Assembly (NCBI GenBank): GCA_023515745.1
Contig: JALECJ010000258.1
Coordinates: forward strand, 1,368,501-1,432,500
DNA length: 64,000 nucleotides
Source of the DNA: Amoeboaphelidium protococcarum
Taxonomy: Eukaryota; Aphelidiomycota; Aphelidea
Reading direction: 5' to 3'
Each line of letters begins with the position of its first letter. Within the stretch, counting starts at the first letter, position 1. Below, piece by piece: positions 1 to 11,657 of this stretch. Below the pieces are notes generated by a model. That model searched no databases. It was given only the letters and a program-made list of their open reading frames with translations, and was not told where the DNA came from. The position numbers and the translations under genes are program-made.

Positions 1-476
1 GAGCAGGAAGTGCAAACGCTGGCTTACCTGGAGAACTAGCACTAGCTCCACTATTACCATTTGATAAATTACTACTTCCATTTGAATCCAATTTCTCATT
101 TGATTTTTTAGTCGACTTCAACTTGGGCATACCACCAGCAAACAATCCGCCCAATTATGGAGCACCGCCACTGGCTGGCAATGCGGAAGATCCTCCTCCA
201 CCTGTACTTTAAGTCGCAGAACTATTCTTGGGTGCTACATTCAGTCATAAATCACATGTATAAAAACATACTTGTTATTGAGGTCATTAATATTAATATC
301 CAACCTTCAATAACAGGTGCAGACTTATCAACAGTTTCCACATTTTTCAACTTGGCTCCCTTCTAAATCTACTTTAGCAATTAGTTTCTATCTTTACCAG
401 CAGGTGGTGGAGCACTTGAAGCCTCAAATTTAGGTACTGGAGGAGCAGCAGGTGGCGGTGGAGGTCCTGGTGACAT
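1..476 (-). CDS. Verprolin/WIP-family actin regulator, N-terminal part (cut by window edge)
   Basis: N-terminal part of a proline-rich actin regulator; the C-terminal part lies beyond the left edge. The protein opens MSPGPPPPP, then at about residues 30-50 has a WH2 actin-monomer-binding stretch (RNQLLKQIQKGAKLKN). Further on comes GGLFAGGMPKLKS, a motif typical of WIP/verprolin proteins, which link WASP to actin in endocytosis. In-frame TAA/TAG codons (for example in RNQ and LKQIQK) must be Gln. One intron is needed near 212-320, because the frame otherwise meets a TGA; its 3' end reads GAATGTAG, while the 5' site is either GTTGGA or an inner GTATGT. The start is the first ATG before the Pro run. 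Family assignment is fairly safe; the exact splice is not. Confidence 0.75.
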
Positions 477-819
477 TTTTCTACTATTGATTTGATAAAT
501 TTAAGGCTTTAACGTTAAACAAAAAGAGAACAATCAATGACTTGGAGAGAATGAATGAAGAATGATCAGCGCTCAAAGTTTCTCTCTCAATCGGGGAATG
601 AAAGAGAAAACACTCTTGTTGAATCGAAATTCGAATGATGACGAATTGTACAAGTAAACTTATTGGGAAAGATGTTCATCATTTTATGGTGCATATTCAA
701 GTTAAAAATTGATTGCTTTAGTACCGTATATCATAATTAAAGTGCAATGTTACATCTGCATTTCGCGAAATAAGAAGTTTTTATGTTCAAAATCAATCTA
801 TTTATTCTATACTATTCAA
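477..819. other. Intergenic, no gene seen
   Basis: AT-rich spacer between the verprolin 5' end and the 3' end of the membrane-protein gene. It should contain the verprolin promoter. I see no ORF or RNA gene supported by anything beyond chance. Confidence 0.5.
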
Positions 820-1968
820 TCAAATATCATCAAGTTCAACGAGAGGCTTCTTAGGCTTTGAGCGCTTCATAGTGCCGCCCTTCTTCTCAGTAGGCTTTGC
901 TTTAGTGCTTTGGGACATGGTGGATGCGCGTTTGCTGCGATCTTCAGCTCTAGTGTCCTTTCTCAGTGAGGATTAAGTTCTAGAGGCTTTCTTGAAATCT
1001 GAGACTGACATTCTCTTCACAATACGATCTGCATCTGAATCGGTAGTAGTGTCTGAACCAGTCACGGATTCATCATCATCATCAGAGTCAACATTACGCT
1101 TAGCCATCAGATCGCGCTTGGTCAAACTTTAGCGTCTCTCATTCTTAGTCTAGGTGGCGTTGGTTGGAGCCTTCTTGGCATCCTTTTCACTTTCCTTTGT
1201 AACAGTAGCAGCAGCAGGCTTCTGAGTCATTTTACTCTTTGCAGCAGGAGAAGCAGTAGTTGAAGCAGCGGCTGTCTTACCAGCTTTACTATATGGCGCG
1301 TATCCCTTGTTGTTACTTGGCACAGTGGCACCATCACCACCAGCATCTGGTCTCTTCTCACCGAACCAACCGGCGCGGTTACTACTTCTTGCCATAGCCT
1401 CCTCCTGAGCCTCGATATCTTGAGCATTAGATGGCACCTTCTTGATACGCATAAAGAAGAAATAACCCATGCCGACGACAACCAGAATGATACCAACCAT
1501 CACAGGCCAGAATGTTGCTGGTGGATACGCACCAAGTGGACCCAGATTGACATAACCATCAGGTGCACCATCGGAAGTTGGCATGACAGTACCAGCAGTA
1601 TCGAATCCCTTACACCAGGTAGCACTCTCACAAGTCTCACCATTGGCCTTCACAGTTACCTGCGGCATTCCGTTAGAGTTACCTGGAGTGAACAACGTGA
1701 ATGTACCATTGAAGATGGATGACGCGCCATACGAACAAGTGAAATCAAATGCACTTGTACCAGATTTGCAAGATCTTGGAGACCCCTTGACCAGGTAAGA
1801 TGCTGGAAATACAATAGATATATTTGAGTTTGTCTTTAGAGTTGAGACGATAGCCAGATTCAAGTCGAAGTTGCTAACAGACAAGAATTTAGGGGATGGA
1901 GTGTAACAACACGCGCCATACACCGAGGAGATCAATGCAGCAGCTGACACCACAAAGTGCTTCAACAT
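820..1968 (-). CDS. Type I membrane protein with Cys-containing ectodomain, unknown function
   Basis: Single-exon gene, 382 residues, ending in TGA. A cleavable signal peptide is clear (MLKHFVVSAAALISSVYGAC). The ectodomain of about 130 residues carries several Cys residues and NxS/T sites. One transmembrane helix lies at about residues 153-173 (FWPVMVGIILVVVGMGYFFF). The cytosolic tail of roughly 200 residues is low-complexity: Ala/Thr/Lys-rich, then an acidic Asp run, then basic Ser/Lys. A TAG and a TAA in the tail are read as Gln; stopping at the first would remove over 100 residues. No family is recognised. Topology suggests a surface or secretory-pathway protein. Confidence is high that it is a gene, low on role. 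Confidence 0.8.
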
Positions 1969-2596
1969 TTTATTATTTAGAGTGATATATATATATATTG
2001 TTGACGATATTTATATAAAGAAAGAAGAAAGGGATAGAGATGATGAACAGCTTAAGAGCATTAGAGCAGGTATTGTATTTATAGTAACATCTCATTCTAA
2101 ATGCGGAGCAACTGATGCTAAAACGAGAATATCTATCTACTTGCGTGTGATCTATATATAGACCAATTTCATTGATCTATGTTGAGTAAATTGAAATTAA
2201 ATTGAGAGCCATCACCAAAAATTGAAATTTTGTTAAAAGTCATACGCTATAAAATCAAATAGAAAGTATACGCGAAATGTCTTGAAATAAAGAGTTGCTA
2301 AGTCTGACATACCTGAAGTATAAAGTAGAGCGTCTTTCTGAGATAAACGCGGATTTTACATAATAAATTGATAAAAGCACGTAATGCTTGATCAAATTCA
2401 GGCACTTGGAGAGCTGAAACAAATTGTAGAACACTGGCGACATTGGAGCGTTTCAATCATTGGCTTGTCCTCAAAAGGGGCGATTTCTGATCAATACGAT
2501 CTGATAGAAACGGATAGAAACTTGGCGAAAGTGTTTCTGAATAAAGTCCGCAACCTTTTCTATTCATCTCGTTCACACCTAGTATTAACTAACGAA
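1969..2596. other. Intergenic between divergent genes
   Basis: Spacer between the membrane protein (minus) and the FKBP gene (plus), so probably both promoters. The frame upstream of the FKBP start stays open to an ATG at 2384, but that extension does not resemble an FKBP N-terminus and is taken as untranslated. Confidence 0.5.
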
Positions 2597-4204
2597 ATGG
2601 AAATAGTGACAAATTAAGTTTACAAGAAAATAATTACAGAGGCTAAATCTGATAAAGCTCCTCAGCCAGGCGATGAAGTACGCGTGCTGTACGTTGGTAG
2701 ATTAGAGGGTAGTGATGAGGTGTTTGATTCCAGCTAGAACCGCGATTCTCCATTCAAATTTACTCTGGGCACAAAGCAGGTCATACAAGGATGGGAGGAG
2801 GCAGTGGCCACAATGAAGGTGGGAGAGAAGAGCCAGTTTACTATTAAGCCCGAATATGGATATGGCGCAAATGGCGCACCGCCTAGCATCCCCGGTAATG
2901 CTACTTTGGTGTTTGATATCGAGCTACTCGGCTTTAGAGGTGCTAATGATCTTACTGATGATGGGCAAGTATAGCTGGTAATTACAGAGAAGTGTTAGGA
3001 TGAATGGAGACATGCACGCGATGGTTGGGAGAGTAAACTACTGTTAGATGGAGGCGCGGAGAAGGTGGTCAAAGTCAATGACGAGTTGTCGCCTCTGGGT
3101 GAATAGAAAGAAGCTTATTTGTGGTCTCTTGTGGCAAAGAAATTGAAACGTGGTGAGAAAGCGCAGTTGATTATTGAAGCCGGATATATCAATGAGGGAT
3201 AGGAAGCAATTGACATTTAGGTTGAATGCTTGCAGATTGTAGAAATTGATGATGTGCTAGAGTCAGAGTTTGATGGTCAGTATAAAAATCTAGTTTACCG
3301 AAAGATTCTGCAGGAAGGTGACAAGTATGACCGTCCAAAAGAAGGGCACAGTGCTACTCTCCAGTTGACTGCCTTTGCTGTAATGTCTGATGGCGGTGAA
3401 CAGGTTGAGTTGTATCGCGACGATGCACCTCGTTCAGTGCAATTGGGTAGTGGCCAGTTACCAGAAGCTGTAGAGTTTGCGTTGTTGAAGATGAAGCGCG
3501 GTGAGTTGGCTGAAGTCACGTCTCCAATCTCTTTTGGGTGGGGCTTATCCTAATTGAAAGATTCCATTTAGATTCCTAGCGACGCGTCTAGTTTAAAGTT
3601 TATGGTGTAACTTGTTGATTTTGAAGAGGAGAAGAATTTGTGGAAGATGTAAGCCGCTGATAAAGTTGAGCATGCTACTTTACTGAAAAATTATGGTAAT
3701 CATCAATTTAAAGATGGAAAGTTGCGTCTTGCTGTAAAGTATTACTCGAAAGTGCTTGACGTGTTGAAGGCGGATATGAAAAAGCTGGAGGAGGACTCTG
3801 CAGTGAAAGATAAAGTTTTGGCTTTGCAATAGTCTGTTTATTTGAATCTGGCTGCTTGCTATTTAAAATTTGAAGATTATCTACAGGTAATTGAACAATG
3901 TGAAAATGCCTTAAAGTTGAATTTAGATCCTACGCAACGCTGTAAAGCTCTATACAGACGCGCCCAGGCGTATTTTTTGCGGTAGGAGTATGATGAGGCT
4001 CGCCGTGACTGTATGACGATTTTGGAAGTGGATGCAGAGAACATTGACGGCAAGCGCTTGCTAAGCAATGTGAACTTGAAGATGAAAGCCCTGATAAGTA
4101 AGTAGAGAGCCGTGTATGGCAACTTATTTCAAAAGGTGAGTTTGACTAACGATACTGAAGTAAGTAAATCCGACAAGGAGAATGTTGGAGTTGTTGGATA
4201 ATGA
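2597..4204 (+). CDS. FKBP-type peptidyl-prolyl isomerase with TPR tail (FKBP52/ROF1-like)
   Basis: Intronless, 535 residues, ending TAA (Gln) then TGA. Residues about 10-112 form a canonical FKBP domain (GDEVRVLYVGRL, GWEEAVATMKVGEK, GYGANGAPPSIPGNATLVFDIEL). Two further stretches (about 120-220 and 235-350) look like degenerate FKBP folds, ending FMVQLVDFEEEKNLWKMQ. A TPR block follows (about 355-500: LLKNYGNHQFKDGKLRLAVKYY and two more helical pairs). Proteins of this build are HSP90 co-chaperones. Many in-frame TAG/TAA codons are read as Gln. The start at 2597 gives MEIVTNQVYKKIITEAKSD, like the usual short FKBP N-terminus. Three FKBP-like units would be more like plant ROF1 than animal FKBP52. 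Confidence 0.9.
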
Positions 4205-4321
4205 ATACAGTTTTGGATTTGTATCCTCTTTATTTTTTACGTTTAAATCGCGGTTTGACTTTTAAATTGCTTTAGTTTTAAGTGTCTCTTTCACTTCTAC
4301 GATCTCGCTTAGTGTATCTAT

Positions 4322-4983
4322 ATGATGACTTTAACAGCTACAGCATTAAAAAATCTGGCGGTTAAGCCCAATGTGGCGCGTGCTGCTTTTGTTGCAAAAT
4401 CTACCAATATTATAGGCAATGTCAGTCTTGCTAAAGATTCAAGCGTCTACTACAACGCTGTAATTCGCGGTGACATTAATCATATTTCAATCGGCGAGCG
4501 ATCTAATGTTTAAGACAATGTCTGTATTCACGTAAATAGAATATCTGTGTTATACAAGTTGTTATTTTCAATATCACCGTAGTGTAGGTGACTAGAAAGT
4601 ATCCAACTGTAGTGGGTGAGGGGGTCTCAATTGGCCACTCTGCAGTACTTCATGGATGCCGAATCGGAAATGACTGCCTCATTGGAATGGGCGCAGTCGT
4701 GTTGGATGGCGCTTAAATAGGAAATTAAAGGTACAAAGTGTTTATAGTCATATTTATAATTGATAAATGTTTTAAGGAGCGTTAAACTTGTAGTTTAGTA
4801 GCAGCAAATTCAACGGTGACTATGAACAAGACGTTCCCAGCGAGGTCTTTGATCATGGGGAGTCCTGCAAAACTGATTCGACAACTCTATGATGAAGAGC
4901 TGGCTGATATTAAAGACAATGCTGCCCGATACGTTGAGTACTCTGCACATCATGCTTTATTGTAAAATAATGAATAGTCTTGA
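4322..4983 (+). CDS. Gamma-carbonic anhydrase-like hexapeptide-repeat protein
   Basis: Three exons (4322-4531, 4588-4730, 4794-4983) give 180 residues ending TCT TGA. Introns are 56 and 63 nt, GT...TAG. The left-handed beta-helix pattern is plain: [77 protein letters not shown]. It closes with [18 protein letters not shown], the usual C-terminal signature. Such proteins are trimeric gamma-class carbonic anhydrases or relatives; in many eukaryotes they sit in mitochondria, associated with complex I. The metal histidines are only partly evident (IH before intron 1, IGHSAVLHG), so catalytic activity is not claimed. Splicing restores frame and family motif together, which supports both introns and the TAA/TAG=Gln reading. 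Confidence 0.88.
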
Positions 4984-5127
4984 TTTAGTTAAATTTTGGA
5001 AATTGGTGGTGCAATCATCATATTTGATGCAGTCTGATTCCCACCTTTTCCTTTTGTTTCAACTATCGCTCATAAACAGAATTAGTAGACTGCATTAAAG
5101 TTCCAAGACCCGTAACACCTGATTATT

Positions 5128-5526
5128 ATGCCAACGGTCAATAATTCTGCATAAAAGTCTGGCAGTAGTAATACTGCATAGAATAAAGCAAAATAAGCTA
5201 AGGTAGATGATGATTGGGGAGATGAAGTCGATGCAACTTAGAGCCAAGGAAACTTGCCGAGTTACATAGGAGTGTTCATTGTGAAGAGCGATTATATTCC
5301 AACATCTAATAAGCATCTGACGTTATTCAGGGATGAGCTGGTATACGTTTATAAAAAGTCATCCGACATCGAACCTGGATTTTGGGAGGTAAGATCATTT
5401 ACAGTGGTGACTCTTCAACAAACTTACTGAATGCTTATTTATACATCATGTCGTCTTATGTAGGGAGAGTGCAACAATCAATATGGCCCGTTCCCACCTG
5501 ATCATGTTACTGAGCATAAAATTTGA
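5128..5526 (+). CDS. Small SH3-domain protein
   Basis: Two exons (5128-5388, 5464-5526; intron 75 nt, GTAAG...TGTAG) encode 107 residues ending TGA. The first 45 residues are Ser/Asn/Lys-rich with several reassigned Gln codons. The C-terminal 60 residues are an SH3 fold: VFIVKSDYIPTSNKHLTLFR, DELVYVYKK, then GFWEGECNNQYGPFPPDHV, in which the Trp and the Pro-x-x-aromatic-equivalent positions fit. The intron splits W-E from G-E-C, and joining it restores the SH3 core. An SH3 domain alone suggests an adaptor for proline-rich ligands; verprolin and Abp1 are encoded in the same window, but partnership is not shown. Confidence 0.75.
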
Positions 5527-5855
5527 TAGTGTTGGTGACTCTTTTTTAAATGAGAGATGAATATTGACGAACTGAGAAGGGAAATATAGATGATGATTAT
5601 AATTATAGTGATTACAGTTAAGGGCGACTTTCTGTTTCCATGTGTTGGCTTCCATTTCCATTGCGGGCCCCAATCTCCCGGGTGAAACTGTTTCAGAATA
5701 CAAAAGGCTGAAACGATGACGCGTCCATAATTCATCAAAACAAATTTTAATAACAAAAGTTGTAACGTCACCCGCTCTGTTTTGTTTTACTCTTTGTTCA
5801 AGTAAGTTTCAATAATATCCATTTAACTTTGTACTTTGTAATTATAATAATAAGC
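5527..5855. other. Intergenic with ACGCGT motif
   Basis: Spacer holding the 3' end of the SH3 gene and the promoter of the secreted-protein gene. ACGCGT occurs at 5719-5724. No gene seen. Confidence 0.5.
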
Positions 5856-6782
5856 ATGCAAAAGTTATTGATTGCAAGCGCCGTGGTGTTTGGTCTTATA
5901 TCCGCTCAGAATCCTGGGAACCAATCTGATGCTGAGCTGGTGGACAGATTCTGTGATGACAAGCCAGTTGGTCTCTACTGCTCCCCTGTATCCATCTTCT
6001 AGAAGATTGAGTGTCCTAGAAAGACCATCTTCACCTGTCCTAAAGCTCCATTTGAGTTCTGTCAAGAGCGTGGTATCAAGCGCACGTCTGGATATCGTGC
6101 TGGTATCGCTCGCTGTGTTCCCAATGTTGGTAATGCATCTATCGTCGCCTACTGTGCTAATAAACCACCTGGCTCGTACTGTTTCGGTGATAGATTGAAC
6201 AATGTTCGTATCGAGTGTCCTCTGGGTCTGCTATACAAGTGCGAGAATAATCCTGTGCCTAACAGAGGTAAGAAGTGTGAGCAGTTGACGCCTACTGTCG
6301 CTGTATGCTCATTTAACAATAGTACTGGTGGTGGTGGGTCTGGTAGTGGAACTACTCTATGTCCACCTGTCTATATCACTGTGATTCGCTCCTCTACAAC
6401 TTACTCGACCAGTTCTACTTCAATTAACACTGGAACGCTGTTCCCTATCACCACACCTGCTGCATCACCAACAACCACTTCGTCCTCGGCTACTGAAACT
6501 AGTTCGTCAACCTCTACCGGCGATTATAGTCTATCTACTATTGTCAGAACGACTGTGGCTACTGAGACTCAGACTGGTGTAACAACTCTGTATCCAAGTG
6601 ACTCACTGTCCCTAATTACTTCAACTCTGGCCACTACTCTGGTAGATACCACTGTATTCTTCTCAACCATCACTACCGGAGTGGAAGAGACTGTCGTTGC
6701 AGGTGCAAATGATGATGGGGTGGTTTCCGTCACGTACGTGGTCCCAACTGATACTCCAAGCAACAGCATAACCACACAATGA
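5856..6782 (+). CDS. Secreted Cys-rich protein with Ser/Thr-rich mucin-like tail
   Basis: Single exon, 308 residues. An N-terminal signal peptide (MQKLLIASAVVFGLISAQ) precedes a Cys-rich region of about 130 residues with repeated units of the type FCDDKPVGLYCSPV / YCANKPPGSYCFGD / IECPLGLLYKC, that is K-P-x-G-x-Y-C followed by E-C-P. The second half is dominated by Thr, Ser and Val (STIVRTTVATETQTGVTTLY) and should be heavily O-glycosylated. A short Gly/Ser linker joins the halves. It resembles wall, cyst-coat or surface glycoproteins of fungi and protists, though I cannot name a family. There is no obvious C-terminal membrane anchor. One TAG (IFQKIECP) is read as Gln; otherwise the frame would stop after 50 residues. 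Confidence 0.8.
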
Positions 6783-7026
6783 GACCGTGACTACTGGTGA
6801 GTGATGGTGCTGTTGTCACCCATACTGTTTGATTTTGCATTTTTATCATGTCTAGGTGCTGGTCGTAAAATTTTGTCTTCATATGTGATATGTTTTTAAA
6901 TGAATGAAGTGGATGAAGAATTAATATTTGTTTTCAACTACCTGTTATGATAATTTCTTATCTACCTATCTATTTAATTCAGACGATAAAGACATAAATA
7001 ATGAATCTTAAATATCAATAACTTTA

Positions 7027-8417
7027 TCAATCAATGACTATCATTGAATCGCGTGAAGGACCTACGCCAATCCACTTTACAGGCACACCAAGAAGTGTCT
7101 CAATTCTACGGACATAATCTTGAGCATTCTTTGGTAACTCTGAAAACTTGCGACACTTTGAAATATCGTACTTCCAGCCTGGTAAAGTCTCATACACCAC
7201 TTCAATGTTATCGAGTACATGCAAATCGGAAGGAAATGATTATAATAGTTGACCATTATGCTTGTATGCAACGCCTATTTTCACCTCATCCAACTGATCG
7301 AGAACGTCCAGCTTTGTGAGATTAATACAAGTGTAATGATTGATCATGTGCGAATACTTGAGCACCACCATATCTAACCACCCGCATCTTCTCTTACGCC
7401 CGGTGGTCACGCCATACTCGGCGCCAACATTCTACAAGTGCTCACCCACAGCGTTCAACTGCTCTGTAGCAAATGGACCGCCTCCAACACGCGTAGTGTA
7501 TGCCTTAACCACACCAATGACATCTCCAACCCAGTGAGGAGATATGCCCAAGCCTGTACACACACCACCGACACAAGCATTAGAGGAAGTCACAAATGGA
7601 TACGTACCAAAGTCAAGATCTAACATCAGTGCATTAGCTCCTTCTATCAATAAGGTCTTATCAGTCTGACTAATCTACTAATTCATAAAGTACACGGTAT
7701 CACACACAAATGGAAGCATCCGCTCAGCATACTCTTAATATCTCTGCAATTCCTAATCAATATCATATTCAAAATGACCATATCTTTTCCATCGATTCTT
7801 GACAATAGTGCTGAACTTGACACAGAATTCAGTCTACTTCCACGCTTCAATGCTTGTATCATTACCACTTCTCCACTGTTCATACGAGCGTACTAGATGA
7901 TGAAGTCTCAAGCCACTTCTACTAGCCTTGGAACTATACGCCGGACCAATTCCCTTCTTGGTAGTGCCGATATTCTTGCCACCCAACTCAACCTCCTTCA
8001 ACCCATCCACAATCTGATGAAAGTCAAACACCAGATGTGCACGCTCACTAACGTATAAACGACCTTGTACGCTGATTCCACCATCGATAAGCTTCTACAG
8101 CTCATCAAAGAAGGATGGAATATGCACAACGACTCCATTTCCGATAACATTAATTGCACTAGGAGACACTAGACCGGATGGGATAAGGTGAAAGTCGTAC
8201 TTTTTCCCGCTCTCAGTAACAATAGTATGTCCGGCATTGTTACCGCCTTATGCCCTCGCAACTACATCTGCCTTCTAAGCCAAGATATCAACCAGCTTTC
8301 CCTACAATGTATGATAATCGCTTTAAATTAGAATCAAATCTCATTATAATACAACGAAGATATTACCTTTCCCTCATCGCCCCATTAAGAACCTAGAACT
8401 ACAGTGACTTTAGACAT
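7027..8417 (-). CDS. ADSS: Adenylosuccinate synthetase
   Basis: Catalyses the GTP-dependent joining of IMP and aspartate, the first committed step from IMP to AMP. Two exons (8417-8367, 8301-7027; 65-nt intron GTAATA...TTGTAG) give 441 residues, close to the family length. The N-terminal loop GSQWGDEGK is intact at residues 9-17, its Gln11 written TAA; the intron falls right after K17. Also seen are [61 protein letters not shown] and [13 protein letters not shown]. These are active-site and nucleotide-binding segments of PurA-type enzymes. The adjoining divergent gene is NHP2. No odd features. Confidence 0.96.
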
Positions 8418-8733
8418 CTCTGCCGATATACTAAAGATTGAAGTGTTCTGTACAGTTGATAGAGACTGAAATGAGTATTGAAAGTGCTTACAGCTCAGCT
8501 TCAAAGCAGAACAGCGCGTGTGTTTTCTATTCAACTTTCAACAACCAGTGGAATGCAAAGAGCGGACCTTGAAGGGAACGACGCGACTTGTAACTTCCAG
8601 TCGGTAGAGAAATGCTCACTGCGAAACGGAGGTCGCCCTCTACTGAAAACGCGTCAAATCTAAGCAATTATTCCATCTGTTTAACAATTTCAGGTGCAGC
8701 TAATAAAATAGAAATACTGAGAAGATATTTATA
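8418..8733. promoter_or_regulatory. Divergent upstream region of ADSS and NHP2
   Basis: Shared gap of 316 bp between two divergently read housekeeping genes. It contains ACGCGT at 8649-8654. Any promoter role is inference from position. Confidence 0.4.
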
Positions 8734-9183
8734 ATGGGAAAAGACGATATTGAGGTCGAAATTAATATGGCCAATATGGTGCCAATTGCACATCCTTTCG
8801 CTGACTAGAAGCTCACAAAGAAGCTTTTTAAAGTGGTAAAGAAGGCTACAAAAGCTAAGCATGTCAAGAGAGGCGTGAAAGAAGTTGTCAAGGCAATCAG
8901 AAAGGGCGAGAAGGGTGTTGTGTGTATCGCTGGTGATGTCAGTCCTGTTGATGTGATCAGTCACTTGCCACTGCTCTGTGAAGATGCCGATATTCCATAT
9001 TGCTATGTATACTCAAAATCCGCGCTCGGTGCTGCTGGACTGAGCAAGAAATCCACATCAGTCATCATGGTGGCGGAGAAGTCAAAAGCTGGCACTGATT
9101 ACGAGGAGTATTATGATAGTTGCGTCAAGGCTATCAAAGCAATGCCTATACTGCCTTCTCACCTTGCTGCTGCATAGATTTGA
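8734..9183 (+). CDS. NHP2: H/ACA snoRNP subunit Nhp2 (L7Ae family)
   Basis: 149 residues, intronless, ending TAG (Gln) ATT TGA. The L7Ae/NHP2 RNA-binding fold is clear: KLFKVVKKATKAKHVKRGVK, EVVKAIRKGEKGVVCIAGDV, SPVDVISHLPLLCEDADIPY, VYSKSALGAAGLSKKSTSVI. Leading residues MGKDDIEVEINMANMVPIA and the length fit Nhp2 better than Snu13 or ribosomal L7Ae-type proteins. Nhp2 is a core protein of box H/ACA particles that guide rRNA pseudouridylation. TAG in PFADQKLT and at the C-terminus must be Gln; reading the first as stop would leave only 27 residues. Confidence 0.93.
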
Positions 9184-9478
9184 ATTTGCGATCATGATAT
9201 GATACGGTAGAAATTTGCTAATAAATATTCTTTGATTAATATCTAGAGTACTATAAAGTGTAAATTTACGCGTATATTTCATTGCCTTATTGGCAACTAT
9301 TACTTACTATCTTACTCCTCCTCCTTCATCTACTAAAATCAGCATAGCAACGGAGTCGACTTGATCTACAATTAGCTTCTCTGCCCACAATCATACACAA
9401 CTTTTAATTCAACTTCTCTATCACAGAGAGATAGACTAAACAGGTGAAAATAATAACAATAGCTCTTATTTTCATATA

Positions 9479-10867
9479 ATGTCATCTCTGAATAAGTCAA
9501 TCAACAGAGGTATTAAACATGCCTTCAGTCTCACTGACATTATGAGCGAGTCCATGCAGTCCATCATGATTCAGCAGCAGTAGCAGTAGTAGTAGTCGTA
9601 ATATCAAAACAACAATCCCCAGTCGGTAACAAAAGGAGGAGATGCTATGGACACTGCTGATGATGGGCTATAGGCGAATGGACACTTGGATGCTGGTTTG
9701 TCTCCGGGCAGAAGAGGAAGTACCACTTAGGCATCTCCATAGAGTAGCAGTGGTAATAATAATGGATCAAAGTCCTCTAACAATAACCATCATTAGAGTT
9801 AAAAGTGTGCTGTGTTTTGGGACTATGAGAACTGTCCTCCCCCTCAGGGAATGCCTGGGTACGTTGTAGTTGATAACTTGAGACAGGTTATCCATCATTT
9901 TGGACATATTGCTCAGTTCAAGGCTTACCTGGAGATCAATGACGTTAAATAATCTTCTGCTTAACAGTACTCTGAAAATTACAAGCGATTGCTTAGATCT
10001 GAACTCCAATCGTCTGGTGTCAGTCTGACTGATGTCCCTCACAATGGCCAGAAGGATGCTGTGGATAAAATGATGATGATTGACATGATGGCCTTTGCTC
10101 TAGATCATCCACAGTCCACTATTGTATTGATTTCAGGCGACAAAGACTTCGTGTACGCTCTATCAGTGCTCAGAAATAGAAAGTTCACTATTGTACTGAT
10201 CGTACCTAATTAAGGAGCGCACATCATCTTGAAGAGTCAAGCAAATGCAGTGCTAGAGTGGAAGTATGACGTGTTGAATATGGATGTGTGGAATATATAG
10301 TAACAGCAAATCATCAACGAAAGTAATATATCGTACTAGAAAGTTGCATCCTTGAATTCAGAGAGTTCAAACTATGCCTCCATGCCAGCAAGTAATGTTG
10401 TGTCTCCGTAGAATAAATAGTAGGTGAATGCGATTAACAAGTAATCCGAGGCAGTTAAACCAGCTCTGACTAAATAGCCTGCAAGTTCTCCATCACTGAG
10501 AGTCCGTACAGAATCGTCTCCTGTTGCGCCGGATGTTAACTCTAAGGCTAAATCTAAAGTACATGCCCAGATTGAACAAGAATACGCCGGACCAGTATTT
10601 TCACCAATGGCACCTGGTTTCTTTGACTTGCTGATTGAGATTCTGGAAAAGGCTAGACTTGCGGGAGAGCCAAAGCCGCGTAGATCTCGTGTTGGCAGTG
10701 AATTGACGCGTAGAAATCCTCTGTTGTATCACCGTGTGGGCTGTTCTAATTTTAAAGAGTATATTGAACTTGCTGTAAATGAAGGTATAGTTACTGTGGG
10801 AGGGGAGAAAGGTTTAGCTTGGATTCAGCTTAATGAAGATCATAAAGACAAGCTATACGCGTAATGA
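9479..10867 (+). CDS. NYN (PIN-like) domain protein, MARF1/limkain-like
   Basis: 462 residues, one exon, ending GCG TAA TGA. After a low-complexity N-terminus with a polyGln run written as mixed CAG and TAG, a NYN domain starts at about residue 109: VFWDYENCPPPQGMPGYVVVD. Its PIN-like acidic residues are present (D115 in WDYEN, D221 and D223 in SGDKDF), so an RNase-type active site is plausible. A Gln/Ser-rich linker (about 275-370) leads to a C-terminal helical domain (370-460) ending WIQLNEDHKDKLYAQ, which may be an OST-HTH-like or winged-helix unit. MARF1-type proteins act in RNA decay; this is a family-level inference. Over 25 reassigned Gln codons occur. Confidence 0.85.
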
Positions 10868-10939
10868 TAAAGATAATGATGATGAAGAAGAATGTTAATC
10901 TATTTTGATTACGATATAAGACTGTTTAATGATACATGC

Positions 10940-11657
10940 TCAGAGAAATTTTACACCAGTTTCCGTGACATCTCCATTACTAGATTTCAGGATTTACACT
11001 TTACTCTTCCGCTCTAATACTTATAGAACCATGATCATCAAATTGGAATCCATACCGTAAAATTCTACATAATTATTGATTATAGCAGAACGCATGATAT
11101 TCAAAAGTTTTTATAATTAAATGCTAACCTTCCATGGTTGTCTCATCACCCTGTGTGAGCTCATAAATTGTAAGAAGTTATCCTTGCATGTGTCTATCAG
11201 ACGCCTACAGACATTATGAAACTAATTATACCATTTAACTTATTGTAACTGAGAATACTGAGAGCTTACCCAGTTGAGAATATATTCTGCCCACTCATCG
11301 ACAGACTTCCAGAGCACGAAGACTGAGCTAATCTTGTCGGAACGATCAATCTGAAACTTGCCCACGTCCAATAGATGTTTATACAGAGCATTGATCAAAT
11401 CTGTGGATGCCTTTCGCTATATATTGGGATTAGCAAATATTTCTAGTCCACTATACTAATTTAGAGTCAACTTGAATCGCCTCTAATCTTTGAGATGGTT
11501 TATGAGCAAATTGGTCCATGCATCTCTCTACTTGATCCACGTCTATGGCGTAGGCTATTTACTACACAATTTACATTTAACGAATGTTATTACAGATAAA
11601 AACCGAGATGTATTACGTGAAGAATGGCGGGAAACTGTATATTGCCGGAAGTTCCAT
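10940..11657 (-). CDS. VPS25: ESCRT-II subunit VPS25
   Basis: Four exons (11657-11617, 11561-11270, 11204-11129, 11064-10940) with 55-, 65- and 64-nt introns encode 177 residues, one more than human VPS25. The N-terminus MELPAIYSFPPFFTKQPTPQ carries the PPFFT motif that docks to VPS36/VPS22. Tandem winged-helix segments follow (RDAWTNLLINHLK, LEIFANPNIQRKAS, WKSVDEWAEYILNWA, LLTIYELTQGDETTM) and it ends DVTETGVKFL, as in homologues. ESCRT-II works in sorting ubiquitinated cargo into multivesicular bodies. The third intron uses a GTTAGC donor. All phases agree and restore the conserved C-terminus. Confidence 0.93.
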
